Assembly: GCA_964651395.1 (NCBI GenBank)
Contig: CAZYXZ010000007.1
Span: 1-61,141 of the forward strand
Source: CAZYXZ01 sp964651395
GTDB taxonomy: Bacteria > Actinomycetota > Actinomycetes > BP-191
Length of the DNA stretch: 61,141 bases
Reading direction: 5' to 3'
The notes under the pieces are model-generated. The model ran no database searches. It was not told the DNA's origin and worked only from the letters and a program-made list of their open reading frames with translations. Below are positions 24,239-32,938 of this stretch, piece after piece; position 1 is the stretch's first letter, and the number at the start of each line of letters is the position of its first letter. Position numbers and translations under genes: made by a program.

Positions 24239-25617
24239 TGGCCGACCAGTCCCTCGAGCGCCGTGAGCTGCTGCGCCGCTCTCTCGTCCTCGGCGGCGCG
24301 CTGGCCGCGGGCCCGGTGTTCTGGAAGCAGTCCGGCTCCGCGGCGTCGCCACCCGTTGGCGGCCACCTGGCCTTCGGCGGCGACCCGACGCGCGAGATGA
24401 CAGTCTCGTGGGCGACCACTGAGAGCGTGTCCGGCGCGGTGCTCGACCTCGGTACGTCGACCCGCTACGGGACGTCGGTCGCGCCGCAGAGCCTGGCGCT
24501 GGCGGGCACGAAGACCGTCTACCACCACGTCCGGCTGGGCCGGCTCCGGCCGGACACGACCTACCACTACCGCGTCCGTCACCGAGGTGGGGCGGGCCGG
24601 GACCACACCTTCCGGACCGCGCCGGTGGGTCCGCGACCGTTCCGGTTCACGGCCTTCGGCGACCAGGGCGTCAGCGACGCGGCGGTCACGCTGACCGAGC
24701 GGCTGTTCGGCCTCGCCCCGGCCTTCCATGTCCACGTCGGCGACCTCTGCTACGCCAACCCGACCGGCACCGGCGAGACCGGCACGACCGACCAGGCCGT
24801 GTGGGACCGGTGGTTCGCGCAGAACACCGGACAGGCCTCCCGCGCGCCGTGGATGCCGACGGTCGGCAACCACGAGATGGAGCCGGAGTACGGCGAGACC
24901 GGCTACGGCGGCTTCAACGCCCGCTTCCAGCTGCCGCGCAACGGTGTGCCCGGCGCGGCCAACACCTACTGGTTCCGGTACGGCAACGTCGCCGTCGTCG
25001 CACTCGACGGCAACGACGCGTCGTACGAGATCGCGCACAACCTGGGCTGGCTCGGTGAGCGGCAGGACGCGTGGCTGTCGCGCACGCTCGCCAACCTGCG
25101 CGCGGACAAGCGGGTCGACTTCATCGTCGTGGGCTTCCACAACTGCATGTACTGCTCCAACGCGGTCCATGCCTCCGACGGCGGCAACCGCTCTCGCTGG
25201 GAGCCGCTCTTCGACCAGTACGCCGTCGACCTGGTCGTGAACGGGCACAACCACTGCTACGAACGCACCCACCCGATGCGCGGCGGCGCGGTCGCGGACC
25301 GCGGCACGACCTACATCACGGCCGGTGGGGGCGGGCAGGCGGCGTACCCGGTGACGCTGCACCCGGTGTCGTACGTGACCGTGGAGAACGGGTTGCGCGT
25401 CCCGGAGCTGGCTGACTGGTCCGCGATCCGCGACTTCTCCAGCTCCGTGCTGGTTGCCGACGTCACGCCGCGTGCCGGTACGCGCCCGGCGACGATGCGG
25501 CTGCGTGCGATCACAGGCGCCGGCGCAGTCATCGACGACATCACGTTGCAGGCCGGCGGCGCGGCGGCGCGGGGCGCCCTGGTTCAGGAAGAGACGCGGA
25601 CCCCGGTCACCAGATAG
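24238..25617 (+). CDS. Tat-exported purple acid phosphatase-like metallophosphoesterase
   Basis: 459 residues from GTG 24238, sharing a base with the previous stop. The start LERRELLRRSLVLGGALAAG is a twin-arginine signal. Residues 40-125 are a fibronectin-like domain typical of purple acid phosphatases (VSWATTE, LRPDTTYHYRVRH). The catalytic part shows GDQG, VGDLCYAN, VGNHE, GFHN and NGHNHCYER, all five metal-binding blocks of the family. It should release phosphate from monoesters outside the cell. Same operon as the phospholipase-like gene. The 3' end overlaps phoU (opposite strand) by 34 bp. Confidence 0.88.
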   Translation: MADQSLERRELLRRSLVLGGALAAGPVFWKQSGSAASPPVGGHLAFGGDPTREMTVSWATTESVSGAVLDLGTSTRYGTSVAPQSLALAGTKTVYHHVRLGRLRPDTTYHYRVRHRGGAGRDHTFRTAPVGPRPFRFTAFGDQGVSDAAVTLTERLFGLAPAFHVHVGDLCYANPTGTGETGTTDQAVWDRWFAQNTGQASRAPWMPTVGNHEMEPEYGETGYGGFNARFQLPRNGVPGAANTYWFRYGNVAVVALDGNDASYEIAHNLGWLGERQDAWLSRTLANLRADKRVDFIVVGFHNCMYCSNAVHASDGGNRSRWEPLFDQYAVDLVVNGHNHCYERTHPMRGGAVADRGTTYITAGGGGQAAYPVTLHPVSYVTVENGLRVPELADWSAIRDFSSSVLVADVTPRAGTRPATMRLRAITGAGAVIDDITLQAGGAAARGALVQEETRTPVTR

Positions 25618-26225
25618 ACGACGCGGCGGGCCACTGACACCGCATGGTCGGCATAGCGCTCGTAGTAGCGGCCGGCGAGCGTGATGTCGATGGCCGCCTC
25701 GATGTCGAGGTGGTTGTCGAGGATCAGGCCGAACACCCGCCGGTGCAGGTCGTCCATGGCGTCGTCGTCGTCCTCGAGCTCGGCCGCGCGCTCGACGTCA
25801 CTCGCCTCGATGACCGAACCGGCCTTGGTCATGATCAGCTGCGCGACCTGGCCCATCTCGAGGATCGTTGGGCGCAGCGAGGACGGGACAGCACTGCTCG
25901 GGTAACGGCGCCGGGCCAGTTTCGCCACGTGCAGGGCCATGTCGCCGGCCCGCTCGATGTCGGCGACCATCCGCAGGCTGGTGATCAGCATGCGCAGATC
26001 CGTCGCCACCGGCTGCTGGCGGGCCATCAGCTGGAAAGCCTTCTCCTCGAGCGCGTGGTAGGCCGCGTCGATCGTCTCGTCGCCGGCGATGACCGACTCG
26101 GCCATCTGGATGTCCGCGTCGAGCAAGGCAGTGGTCGCGCGCGCAATGGCACCACTCACCAGTCTGGTCATCTCGACGAGGTCCGCGGAGATCGAGTCGA
26201 GCTCCTCGTGGTACGCGTCGCGCAA
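25584..26225 (-). CDS. phoU: Phosphate signalling protein PhoU
   Basis: 213 residues. I place the start at TTG 26225: it has GAGGAGG six bases upstream and gives LRDAYHEELDSISADLVEM, matching the known actinobacterial PhoU N-terminus (MRDAYHEELDSI). ATG starts further upstream would span the promoter. Two three-helix bundles each carry the metal motif region (ERAGDMALHVAKLA; ERYADHAVSVARRV). PhoU links Pst transport state to the kinase and dampens the response. It diverges from senX3 and has its own PHO box at 26284-26316. Confidence 0.93.
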   Translation of the reverse strand: MRDAYHEELDSISADLVEMTRLVSGAIARATTALLDADIQMAESVIAGDETIDAAYHALEEKAFQLMARQQPVATDLRMLITSLRMVADIERAGDMALHVAKLARRRYPSSAVPSSLRPTILEMGQVAQLIMTKAGSVIEASDVERAAELEDDDDAMDDLHRRVFGLILDNHLDIEAAIDITLAGRYYERYADHAVSVARRVVYLVTGVRVSS

Positions 26226-26250
26226 CGCATCCTCCTCGTCCGGTCGGCTC

Positions 26251-26256
26251 AGGTTA
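26251..26256 (-). promoter_or_regulatory. -10 element of phoU
   Basis: TAACCT on the minus strand, 27 bp from the PHO repeats, the same spacing as TAGCCT in the pstS promoter. A start near 26244 would give a leader of about 20 nt containing the GAGGAGG site. Confidence 0.55.
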
Positions 26257-26283
26257 GCCCCCGGTTCGCCGGCCCAGGCAAGG

Positions 26284-26316
26284 GACAGGTGAACGGCGGC
26301 TAGCCGGTCGGTGAAC
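26284..26316 (-). promoter_or_regulatory. PHO box upstream of phoU
   Basis: Three 11-bp units on the minus strand: GTTCACCGACC, a divergent GGCTAGCCGCC and GTTCACCTGTC. The two GTTCACC units are exactly 22 bp apart. Each matches the Streptomyces consensus at about 9 of 11 positions. The site lies between phoU and senX3-regX3 and may control both directions, giving autoregulation. Confidence 0.65.
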
Positions 26317-26377
26317 ACCGGCTGACGACTCACTCACCCACGCGCACAGCAGATCCTGGCCCTGCTGGCGTGCGGCC

Positions 26378-26383
26378 TACGAT
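26378..26383 (+). promoter_or_regulatory. -10 element of a leaderless senX3 transcript
   Basis: TACGAT followed by six bases and the GTG start. No Shine-Dalgarno is present. In actinobacteria this spacing is typical of leaderless mRNAs. Confidence 0.5.
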
Positions 26384-26389
26384 CGCGCC

Positions 26390-27520
26390 GTGGACGTCGC
26401 GCTGGCAGCACTGATGGGACTCGTCGCGGGTGCCGTGGTCGCCGGCTGGGCGCTCGCCCGGCGGGTCGCTCCCCCGCCGTCCGCCGCCCGGAGCAGCTCG
26501 CCCTTGGCGCCGCGGCTGCTGGAGACGACCTTCGACGCGCTGACGGCCGGCGTCGTCATCGTGGGTGAGGATGACGACGTCATCCTCGCGAACGAGGCGT
26601 CCGTCGTCCTGGGCGCCACGAACCGGGAGCGCCTGGCGACCGCGCCGCTCCTCCAGGTCGTGCGTGAGGCCCGCGCAACCGGCCGGACCGTCGAGACCGA
26701 GCTGCAGCTGGCCGGTGAGACGGGTGAGGTCCCGCTCAACGTGCAGGCCACACCGGTCAGCGCCGAGGGCGATGTCCTGCTGCTGCTCACCGACACCACC
26801 GAGGCGCGCCGGATCGACGCGATCCGGCGGGACTTCGTCGCCAATGTCTCCCACGAGCTCAAAACGCCCGTCGGCGCGCTGTCGCTCCTGGCCGAGGCCG
26901 TCATGGAGGCGGCTGGCGAGCCCGACGACGTACGCCGGTTCGCTGGGCGGATGCAGCACGAGAGCGAGCGCCTCGCCCGCCTGGTGCAGGAGCTCATCGA
27001 CCTGTCCCGGCTGCAGGGCGCCGAGCCCGGCCCACAGGGCACGAACGTGGGCGTCCCGGCCCTGCTCCAGGATGCGGCCGACCGGGTGCGTCTCGCCGCC
27101 GAGAGCAAGCGGATCGACGTTGCGATCGGCGACACGGTCGGGCTCGCCGTCCGCGGCGACGCGGAGCAGCTGACCACGGCGCTCGGCAACCTGCTCGACA
27201 ACGCCATCGCCTACTCGGCGCCGGAGACGCGTGTGGGCGTCGGGGCGCGGCTGGCGGGCGACTTCGTCGAGATCTCCGTGACCGACGAGGGAATCGGCAT
27301 CCCGCCGGAGGACGTCGAGCGCATCTTCGAGCGCTTCTATCGGGTCGACCCGGCGCGCTCGCGCGCCACCGGCGGCACCGGACTCGGCCTGGCGCTGGTC
27401 AAGCACATCGTCACCAACCACGGGGGGCACGTGACGGTCTGGAGCGCCGAGGGGTCCGGATCGACGTTCACGCTGCACCTGCCGGCCGTCGTGACCGGGG
27501 AAGGGGTGGGAGCAGCATGA
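26390..27520 (+). CDS. senX3: Phosphate-responsive sensor histidine kinase (SenX3/PhoR-type)
   Basis: 376 residues from GTG 26390. One N-terminal membrane helix (residues 4-26), a PAS-like domain (about 40-145, with LTDTTEARRIDAIRRDFVAN linking on), the H-box FVANVSHELKTPVGALSLLAE and a HATPase domain with N-box LGNLLDNAIAYS, G1 VTDEGIGIPPEDVERIFERFYR and G2 GGTGLGLALVKHIV. It autophosphorylates on the H-box His and transfers to RegX3. The single membrane helix with no outer loop suggests sensing through Pst/PhoU. Overlaps regX3 by ATGA. Confidence 0.94.
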   Translation: MDVALAALMGLVAGAVVAGWALARRVAPPPSAARSSSPLAPRLLETTFDALTAGVVIVGEDDDVILANEASVVLGATNRERLATAPLLQVVREARATGRTVETELQLAGETGEVPLNVQATPVSAEGDVLLLLTDTTEARRIDAIRRDFVANVSHELKTPVGALSLLAEAVMEAAGEPDDVRRFAGRMQHESERLARLVQELIDLSRLQGAEPGPQGTNVGVPALLQDAADRVRLAAESKRIDVAIGDTVGLAVRGDAEQLTTALGNLLDNAIAYSAPETRVGVGARLAGDFVEISVTDEGIGIPPEDVERIFERFYRVDPARSRATGGTGLGLALVKHIVTNHGGHVTVWSAEGSGSTFTLHLPAVVTGEGVGAA

Positions 27521-28203
27521 CTCGGGTGCTCGTCGTCGAGGACGAGGAGTCGTTCTCCGACGCGCTGTCGTACATGCTGCGCCGGGAGGGCTTCGAGGTG
27601 GCCATCGCCGCCACCGGCCCGGACGCGATCGCGGAGTTCGACCGCTCGGGCGCGGACCTGGTACTGCTCGACCTGATGCTGCCCGGCCTGTCCGGCACAG
27701 AGGTGTGCCGCATGCTCCGGCAGCGGTCCAACGTTCCGGTCATCATGCTGACCGCTCGGGACAGCGAGATCGACAAGGTCGTGGGTCTGGAGATCGGCGC
27801 AGACGACTACGTCACCAAGCCGTTCTCCTCGCGGGAGCTGGTCGCGCGGATCCGGGCCGTGCTACGGCGACGCGGCAGCGAGCCTGAAGCGGAGCTGCTA
27901 CCCGGGGTGGTCGAGGCCGGACCGGTCCGCCTGGACGTCGACCGGCACACCGTCACCATCAACGGCGCGGCAACCCCCTTGCCGCTGAAGGAGTTCGAGC
28001 TGCTCGAGTTCCTGCTCCGCAACGCCGGTCGCGTGCTGACCCGCGGTCAGCTCATCGACCGGGTGTGGGGTTCCGACTACGTCGGTGATACGAAGACGCT
28101 CGACGTCCACGTGAAGCGGCTGCGCGCCAAGGTCGAACCCGATCCTTCCCGACCGACATACCTGCTGACGGTGCGCGGGCTCGGCTACAAGTTCGACGCC
28201 TAG
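27517..28203 (+). CDS. regX3: Phosphate response regulator (RegX3/PhoP-type, OmpR family)
   Basis: 228 residues. The receiver has VVEDEESF, Asp at LVLLDLMLPG, Thr in MLTARDS and Lys in TKPFSSREL. The C-terminal winged helix (VLTRGQLIDRVWGSDYVGDTKTLDVHVKRLRAKVE, quoted here as its first 15 residues VLTRGQLIDRVWGSD) binds DNA. It should bind the PHO boxes before pstS and phoU. Coupled to senX3 by a 4-nt overlap. Confidence 0.94.
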   Translation: MTRVLVVEDEESFSDALSYMLRREGFEVAIAATGPDAIAEFDRSGADLVLLDLMLPGLSGTEVCRMLRQRSNVPVIMLTARDSEIDKVVGLEIGADDYVTKPFSSRELVARIRAVLRRRGSEPEAELLPGVVEAGPVRLDVDRHTVTINGAATPLPLKEFELLEFLLRNAGRVLTRGQLIDRVWGSDYVGDTKTLDVHVKRLRAKVEPDPSRPTYLLTVRGLGYKFDA

Positions 28204-28211
28204 CGGCGTCG

Positions 28212-28784
28212 CTAGCAGGCGCCGTCGCGGACCGGCTGGCCGCCGTCGTTGGACAGCGTGTACGGGTGCTCGGACCCGGCCGACCTGGCTTCGAGGCAGA
28301 ACGCCTTGTCGTCCGCGCGGACGATGCGGAACTCGACGCCGGGCGGGACGGTGAACGCGGTGAGCTCCGTCACGTCCTTCGTGTAGCGGTGGTGCTCGCT
28401 GAAGTAGTCCTCCTCGGCCAGCTGCCCTGCGCGCAGGGTGCGTTCGGCCAGCCGGTCCTCGCCGGGCTCCGTCGCCGGGCCGGACTGCTCGACGACCGAC
28501 CAGGTGAAGGCGCCGTCGTCGCTCGTCACGTGGACGCGCAGCTGTCCCTTCTCGCCGGTCTCGATCTCCGCGTCACACAGGAACTCCTGGCCCTTGCGGC
28601 GCGGCTCGTCCGGGCAGTGCACGACCATCCCCGCGCGGTACTGGTCGCGGAACTCGGCGACCAGCCGCTCCTCCACGACCTGCCGGTACGGCGTACCCGG
28701 CTCGGACGCCACGTCGATGCCGACCGCTGCCCCGCCCACCAGCACGGCCGCCACGAGCGGCAGCCAGAAGGCGTCCTCAGCCAC
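28212..28784 (-). CDS. DUF4333-like protein with pilin-like C-terminal domain
   Basis: 190 residues. An N-terminal membrane helix (LPLVAAVLVGGAAVGIDVA) is followed by a DUF4333-like stretch with paired Cys (VHCPDEPRRKGQEFLCDAE). The last 75 residues (EEDYFSEHHRYTKDVTEL, FRIVRADDKAFC, then GQPVRDGAC) resemble the C-terminal half of type IV pilin-like proteins, and share layout with the prepilin at 34343-34723 (AYLTEHGVY, VRIV, FCATAEH, final Cys). The combination is unusual. Probably extracytoplasmic and membrane-anchored. It overlaps the large protease gene upstream by 8 bp and so is likely translated with it. Confidence 0.7.
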   Translation of the reverse strand: MAEDAFWLPLVAAVLVGGAAVGIDVASEPGTPYRQVVEERLVAEFRDQYRAGMVVHCPDEPRRKGQEFLCDAEIETGEKGQLRVHVTSDDGAFTWSVVEQSGPATEPGEDRLAERTLRAGQLAEEDYFSEHHRYTKDVTELTAFTVPPGVEFRIVRADDKAFCLEARSAGSEHPYTLSNDGGQPVRDGAC

Positions 28785-31700
28785 GCGCCCTCCGGCGCAG
28801 CAGCCCGGCCGCGACGAGGCAGCCCAGCGCGGCCACCGCGGCGGCCGTCGACCCGCCGGTGCTCGGCATCGTGCCCGGCCGCCCTCGGGCCGGCGGCGCG
28901 ACGGTGAGGACGATCGTCGCGGTCGAGCTGAGCCCGGCCGAGTCGGTCACGCGGAGCGTCACCGGGTACCGGCCCTCCTTGGCGAACGTGCGGGTCGCCC
29001 GTACGCCGGTCGCGTCGTACTTGCCGTCGGCGTCGAAGTCCCACTCGTAGCGCAGGGTGGCCGAGGTGTCGCGGTCGTCGTAGGAGCCGGACCCGTCGAA
29101 CGTGACCGCCGACCCTGGGGCCACGGTCCTGGACTTGACCTGCGGCACGGCCACCGGCGCCGAGTTGGCCCCGCTGGCGGCCTGGTGCCCGTAGTTGAAC
29201 GGCGCGCATCCCGTGCCGGTCGTGAACTGCACGTCGCCGGTGAGGTTGGTGTTCGTCCCGCCCGGCGTCAGCTCGCCCGGACCCTCGTCGTCACCCTCCA
29301 GCTTCAGCACCTTCAGGCCGAGGCAGGCGAAGTGGAACTCCCAGTTGCCGCTCTCCGAGCCGGGGTCGAGGTAGTTGTCGACGTGCGTCGAGTCGGAGAA
29401 CGTGTTGCCCGCCGAGAAGGCGGCGTCGTTGAGGTTCGGCTCCGAGTTGCCCACCTGCGGGTTGGCGTCCAGGGGTGACTGCGCCGGCGGGTCGTCGGTG
29501 CCGGCGTTGCCGTAGCCGTGCGCCTCGTCGGTGTAGACGAGGAGCAGACCGCCGGCGAAGCCGAGCGGGTCGCGGTCGTTCTCGCCCTTGCCGTCGAGGT
29601 CGAAGCCGGACCGGTCGCGCATCTCCAGGTAGTAGCCGTGGTCGGCGGTCGAGTCCTCCGCGGAAGAGACGTAGAGCCAGCCCTTGGTGCATCGCGAGGC
29701 GACACGGGTCTCGTCGTTACCGCAGCCACCGTTGAAGAGCCGGTTGTCGTCGGCTTCCTTGTCCTCGAAGTTGCTCGAGTAGATCGGCTTGCCGTCGACG
29801 GTCACCGCGATGTCGTCGATGAACCAGCCCTTCTTGGCCAGCCCCGGGTCGCTGCTGTAGCTGAAGCGGATGACCGGTCCTTCGGTCCCGGCCAGCGCGG
29901 AGACGTCGAAGGAGTCGGCGACGAAGCCGCCGTCCGGGTAGTTGCCCTGAGCGCGGTCCGGGATCGTCGTGTTCGCCTGGTAGGAACCGCTCGTCCCGGT
30001 GAGACCGTTGCCGAACTTGGACTGGCAGCCGTTGGACTGCGGGTTGAGCGCCCCAGGTGTCGTGGTGTTGTTCTGCGACGCCACCGACGTGTACGTCGAC
30101 CCCTTGTCACCGGAGATCAGCACGAACCCGTAGTCGTAGTCCCACTCGATCTCCCAGTAGGACTTGAAGGTCAGCTGGACGTCCGCACCGGCCGGGACGT
30201 TCGTGAGCTCGGGCAGGTAGACGTCGAGGTTGTGCCCGAGCGCCGGAGCGCAGCCGTAGTTGTTGCCCGACCCCGAGTACCACACGTGCGTCGGCGAGGC
30301 GCCCTGCGCCAGCTTCGCCGGCGAGATCAGCTGCCGGCCCGGGAGCTTCGCGGTGTACGCCTCTCCGTTGTGCACGTTCGGACCGCTCAGCGTGTAGGGC
30401 TCCCCGCTGGGCGTGCGCCACTCGATGGCGTGGATGTCTCGTTTGGAGTCCGTCCAGTCGCGGACCGTGGACGTCCCCTTCGGGATCTCCCTGGGGACGA
30501 GCCAGCCGAACTCCTGCTTGGCGAAGACGTCGAGGTGCTGCGACTTGTCCGTCGCCATGAGGTTCCAGTCGCCGTACGTCGACCGGGCACCCGTGGAGTA
30601 GAAGTCCGGCACGCCGAGCGAGTGTCCGTACTCGTGGCTGATGACGCTGGCCTTCTCGATCGCCGTCTCGGGGTTGACGTTGTAGGGGCCGACGCGGACG
30701 TAGACCTTGAGCTCCTCGCCCGTGTCCTCAGTGGTCATCTGCGCCCGGTCTTCGTTCGTGTACCAGAGCGGGCGGCCGACCAGGTCCTTGAGCTGGTCGT
30801 CGCTGATGTAGCCGGTCAGCCCCGTCTCGGTGTCCGTGTAGGTGAACTCGAGGCTGGACGAGTGGGGCCAGATGTTGTCCAGGCCCGGGGGCGTGCCGTT
30901 GAGCTGCGAGTCGCCGTGGCCGCCCAGTCCCTGGAACACGACCATGAAGAAGTCGACGACACCGTCCTTGTCGGTGTCGTAGTCCGAGTAGTCGATCTCG
31001 GGGTCGGCGATGTGCGCCGAGTCGTAGACCGCCTTGCCGGTCGGCCCGCACGCGTTGTCGATGTCGAAGATGAGCCCGTCGAACTGCCCGGTCAGCGCGG
31101 AGACCAGCCGCGAGCCGCCCTTGTCGTCGCCGTAGTAGTCGAGCATCCCGGGCAGCTGGTACCAGCCGTCGTGGATCCGCTCCGACCCGCCGGCCGGCGT
31201 CGGCGCGCCGGTCACCGGGTTCACCGTCGTCACGCCGTGGCAGGCGTTGAGCGCGGTCGGCGAGATGGTCGTGAACGAGAACCCGTCGGCGTACTTCGGG
31301 TTGCTGAAGGTGTGGCTCCAGTCGGCCGTCGCGATCCCCGCCGACGGGACGGTGCCGTGCGGGTAGAGCTGGCCGAACGAGTTCTCCTGCCAGAGGTTGA
31401 ACGTCGAGCCGGGCACTGCCGTGGAGTTGATCTTGTCGCTGAGCACGTCGCCGCTGTGCGCCGGGTCGTGCTTGTGGATCGGGTCGACGTAGTCGACCGG
31501 TACGACGGGGAACGGCCGGTCGCCGAAGCGCGCCGAGTCGTAGAGCTCCGACGGCGGGATGACCTTGGGCCCGTGGCTCGTGGACGTCCCCGTGCCGCCG
31601 GCGTGGGTCAGCGTCGCCACGGTGGACAGGTCCTTCCACACGACCCGCGGGTCCTGCGCCGTGCCGTGCGCGCGGTTGTCGAGGACCAGGGTGCGCACGG

Positions 31701-32445
31701 TCGGCACCGCCGGGTCGCTCGCCCCCGGCACCGTCCCGAGGGTCCAGGTCACGGCGTCGGCGGACAGCGTCGCGGTGCCCTGCCCCGCCGCCGGGGCCGC
31801 CTGCACGAAGCGCATGCCGTCGGCACCCGCGATGGTGACGACGACGTTGCTCGCGGCCGCGGCCGCGTAGTTGCGGACGATGACCCGCGAGGGGTAGCTG
31901 TCGCCCGGCTTCACCCAGCCGCGGGAGGACGTGAAGTCGTTGACGACGGTCAGCCCGGTGGGCGCGGCGGCCACGGCGAGCGCCGCGACACCGGCGAGCG
32001 GCTCCCGCCGGCCGGCCGCCTCGACGTCGACGGCTTCGACGGCCAGCGTCGCGAGGTAGTTGCGGTCGGGGTTGCCGCGGACGCCGCGCGTCACCGAGGC
32101 CGGCAGCACGGTCGTGAAGGCGCCTCCCGCCAGGACCTGGACCGGTCGGCTCATGCCAACCGTCCGGCCGGACGCGTCGCGGACCCGCAGCCGGAGCCGC
32201 CCGGCCGTCGGCGTGGCGGGCAGCCCGGCCCGGTCCGGCACGGCGAGCCGGCCGGTCACACGCACCGGCTCACCCGCGCGCACGGTCTCGCCGCCGGCGA
32301 TCCCGGCGGCCTGGATCGTGGCGACGAGCTTCGGGACGCGCAGGGTCGGCGCACTGGGCCGGGCCGGTGCGCCGGCGAAGCCGGGCAGCAGCGGCAGCGC
32401 CAAGAGGCCGAGGACGGTGCAGGCGGCAGCCAGCCGACGGTTCAC
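28777..32445 (-). CDS. Immune-inhibitor-A-like M6 metalloprotease with PKD domain and sorting-like tail
   Basis: 1,222 residues. A signal peptide (residues 1-26) is followed by a beta-rich region of about 270 residues, then the M6 peptidase domain. The zinc site HEYGHSLGVPD lies near residue 604-614, with Met-turn sequence nearby. After it come a jelly-roll-like region with FIDDIAV and a PKD domain near 1080-1165 (GSAVTFDGSGSYDD, YEWDFDADGKYD, VTLRVTDSAGLSS). The C-terminus reads MPSTGGSTAAAV, a hydrophobic helix and RRRARG, an LPxTG-like sortase signal with Met in place of Leu. Secreted or wall-anchored protease; substrate unknown. Such proteases in other bacteria degrade host or matrix proteins. 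Confidence 0.88.
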   Translation of the reverse strand: MNRRLAAACTVLGLLALPLLPGFAGAPARPSAPTLRVPKLVATIQAAGIAGGETVRAGEPVRVTGRLAVPDRAGLPATPTAGRLRLRVRDASGRTVGMSRPVQVLAGGAFTTVLPASVTRGVRGNPDRNYLATLAVEAVDVEAAGRREPLAGVAALAVAAAPTGLTVVNDFTSSRGWVKPGDSYPSRVIVRNYAAAAASNVVVTIAGADGMRFVQAAPAAGQGTATLSADAVTWTLGTVPGASDPAVPTVRTLVLDNRAHGTAQDPRVVWKDLSTVATLTHAGGTGTSTSHGPKVIPPSELYDSARFGDRPFPVVPVDYVDPIHKHDPAHSGDVLSDKINSTAVPGSTFNLWQENSFGQLYPHGTVPSAGIATADWSHTFSNPKYADGFSFTTISPTALNACHGVTTVNPVTGAPTPAGGSERIHDGWYQLPGMLDYYGDDKGGSRLVSALTGQFDGLIFDIDNACGPTGKAVYDSAHIADPEIDYSDYDTDKDGVVDFFMVVFQGLGGHGDSQLNGTPPGLDNIWPHSSSLEFTYTDTETGLTGYISDDQLKDLVGRPLWYTNEDRAQMTTEDTGEELKVYVRVGPYNVNPETAIEKASVISHEYGHSLGVPDFYSTGARSTYGDWNLMATDKSQHLDVFAKQEFGWLVPREIPKGTSTVRDWTDSKRDIHAIEWRTPSGEPYTLSGPNVHNGEAYTAKLPGRQLISPAKLAQGASPTHVWYSGSGNNYGCAPALGHNLDVYLPELTNVPAGADVQLTFKSYWEIEWDYDYGFVLISGDKGSTYTSVASQNNTTTPGALNPQSNGCQSKFGNGLTGTSGSYQANTTIPDRAQGNYPDGGFVADSFDVSALAGTEGPVIRFSYSSDPGLAKKGWFIDDIAVTVDGKPIYSSNFEDKEADDNRLFNGGCGNDETRVASRCTKGWLYVSSAEDSTADHGYYLEMRDRSGFDLDGKGENDRDPLGFAGGLLLVYTDEAHGYGNAGTDDPPAQSPLDANPQVGNSEPNLNDAAFSAGNTFSDSTHVDNYLDPGSESGNWEFHFACLGLKVLKLEGDDEGPGELTPGGTNTNLTGDVQFTTGTGCAPFNYGHQAASGANSAPVAVPQVKSRTVAPGSAVTFDGSGSYDDRDTSATLRYEWDFDADGKYDATGVRATRTFAKEGRYPVTLRVTDSAGLSSTATIVLTVAPPARGRPGTMPSTGGSTAAAVAALGCLVAAGLLRRRARG

Positions 32446-32472
32446 GGTGCTCCTGTTCGGTGGATCGAGGAC

Positions 32473-32892
32473 CTACTTCGTGACGACGACGACCCCGGTC
32501 ATCCCGTTGCCCTCGTGCGGTGTGCAGACGTACGGGTAGCGGCCGGGCTTGGGGAACACCTTACGAAGCAGCACTACCCGGTTGGGGGCCGGCGGCAGCG
32601 TGCTCCCCTTCACGACCTTCGGCGGCTTCCCCCCGGCGAAGGCCACATTGTGCCCCGGACACGGCAGGACGACGTCGCAGACGGTGTCGTTGTAGGTCCA
32701 GACGACCAGGGTCCCGCGCCGGACCGTCACCGTGTGGCTCGGGGCCAGCGGTGAGCAGTACGACGCCGAGTCCTCGCAGAATCGGAAGCTGCTGGCCTGG
32801 AGCATGACCGGCTTCGGCGGCGCTGCCTCCGCGCTCGGCAGGCCACCGAGGGCGACCAGGCCTGCGAGGATCAGAGCGGCTCGAGTGCGCAT
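32473..32892 (-). CDS. Secreted plastocyanin-like blue copper protein
   Basis: 139 residues. Signal peptide residues 1-23 (ending AEAA). The mature cupredoxin has CuA-type ligands: His in CPGHNVAF, then Cys, His and Met in YVCTPHEGNGMTG, the pattern of type-1 copper proteins. Two extra Cys (FCEDSASYC) may form a disulfide. It probably shuttles electrons outside the membrane; the copper-domain dehydrogenase at 1-1849 and this protein could interact, but they are 30 kb apart. The next gene downstream on this strand is the M6 protease, with 27 bp between. Confidence 0.85.
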   Translation of the reverse strand: MRTRAALILAGLVALGGLPSAEAAPPKPVMLQASSFRFCEDSASYCSPLAPSHTVTVRRGTLVVWTYNDTVCDVVLPCPGHNVAFAGGKPPKVVKGSTLPPAPNRVVLLRKVFPKPGRYPYVCTPHEGNGMTGVVVVTK

Positions 32893-32938
32893 ATCACCTG
32901 TTTCGACGCCCGCGCGGGGCGGACCTCTCGCGCACCGG

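Noticed and set aside
25584..26333. Longer phoU starting at ATG 26333
   Set aside because: It would run through the PHO box and -10 element; TTG 26225 has GAGGAGG and matches known PhoU N-termini.
29518..32754. 1,078-codon plus-strand open frame opposite the M6 protease
   Set aside because: Arg/Val-rich low-complexity composition; the opposite frame has a clear signal peptide, HEYGH zinc site and PKD domain.
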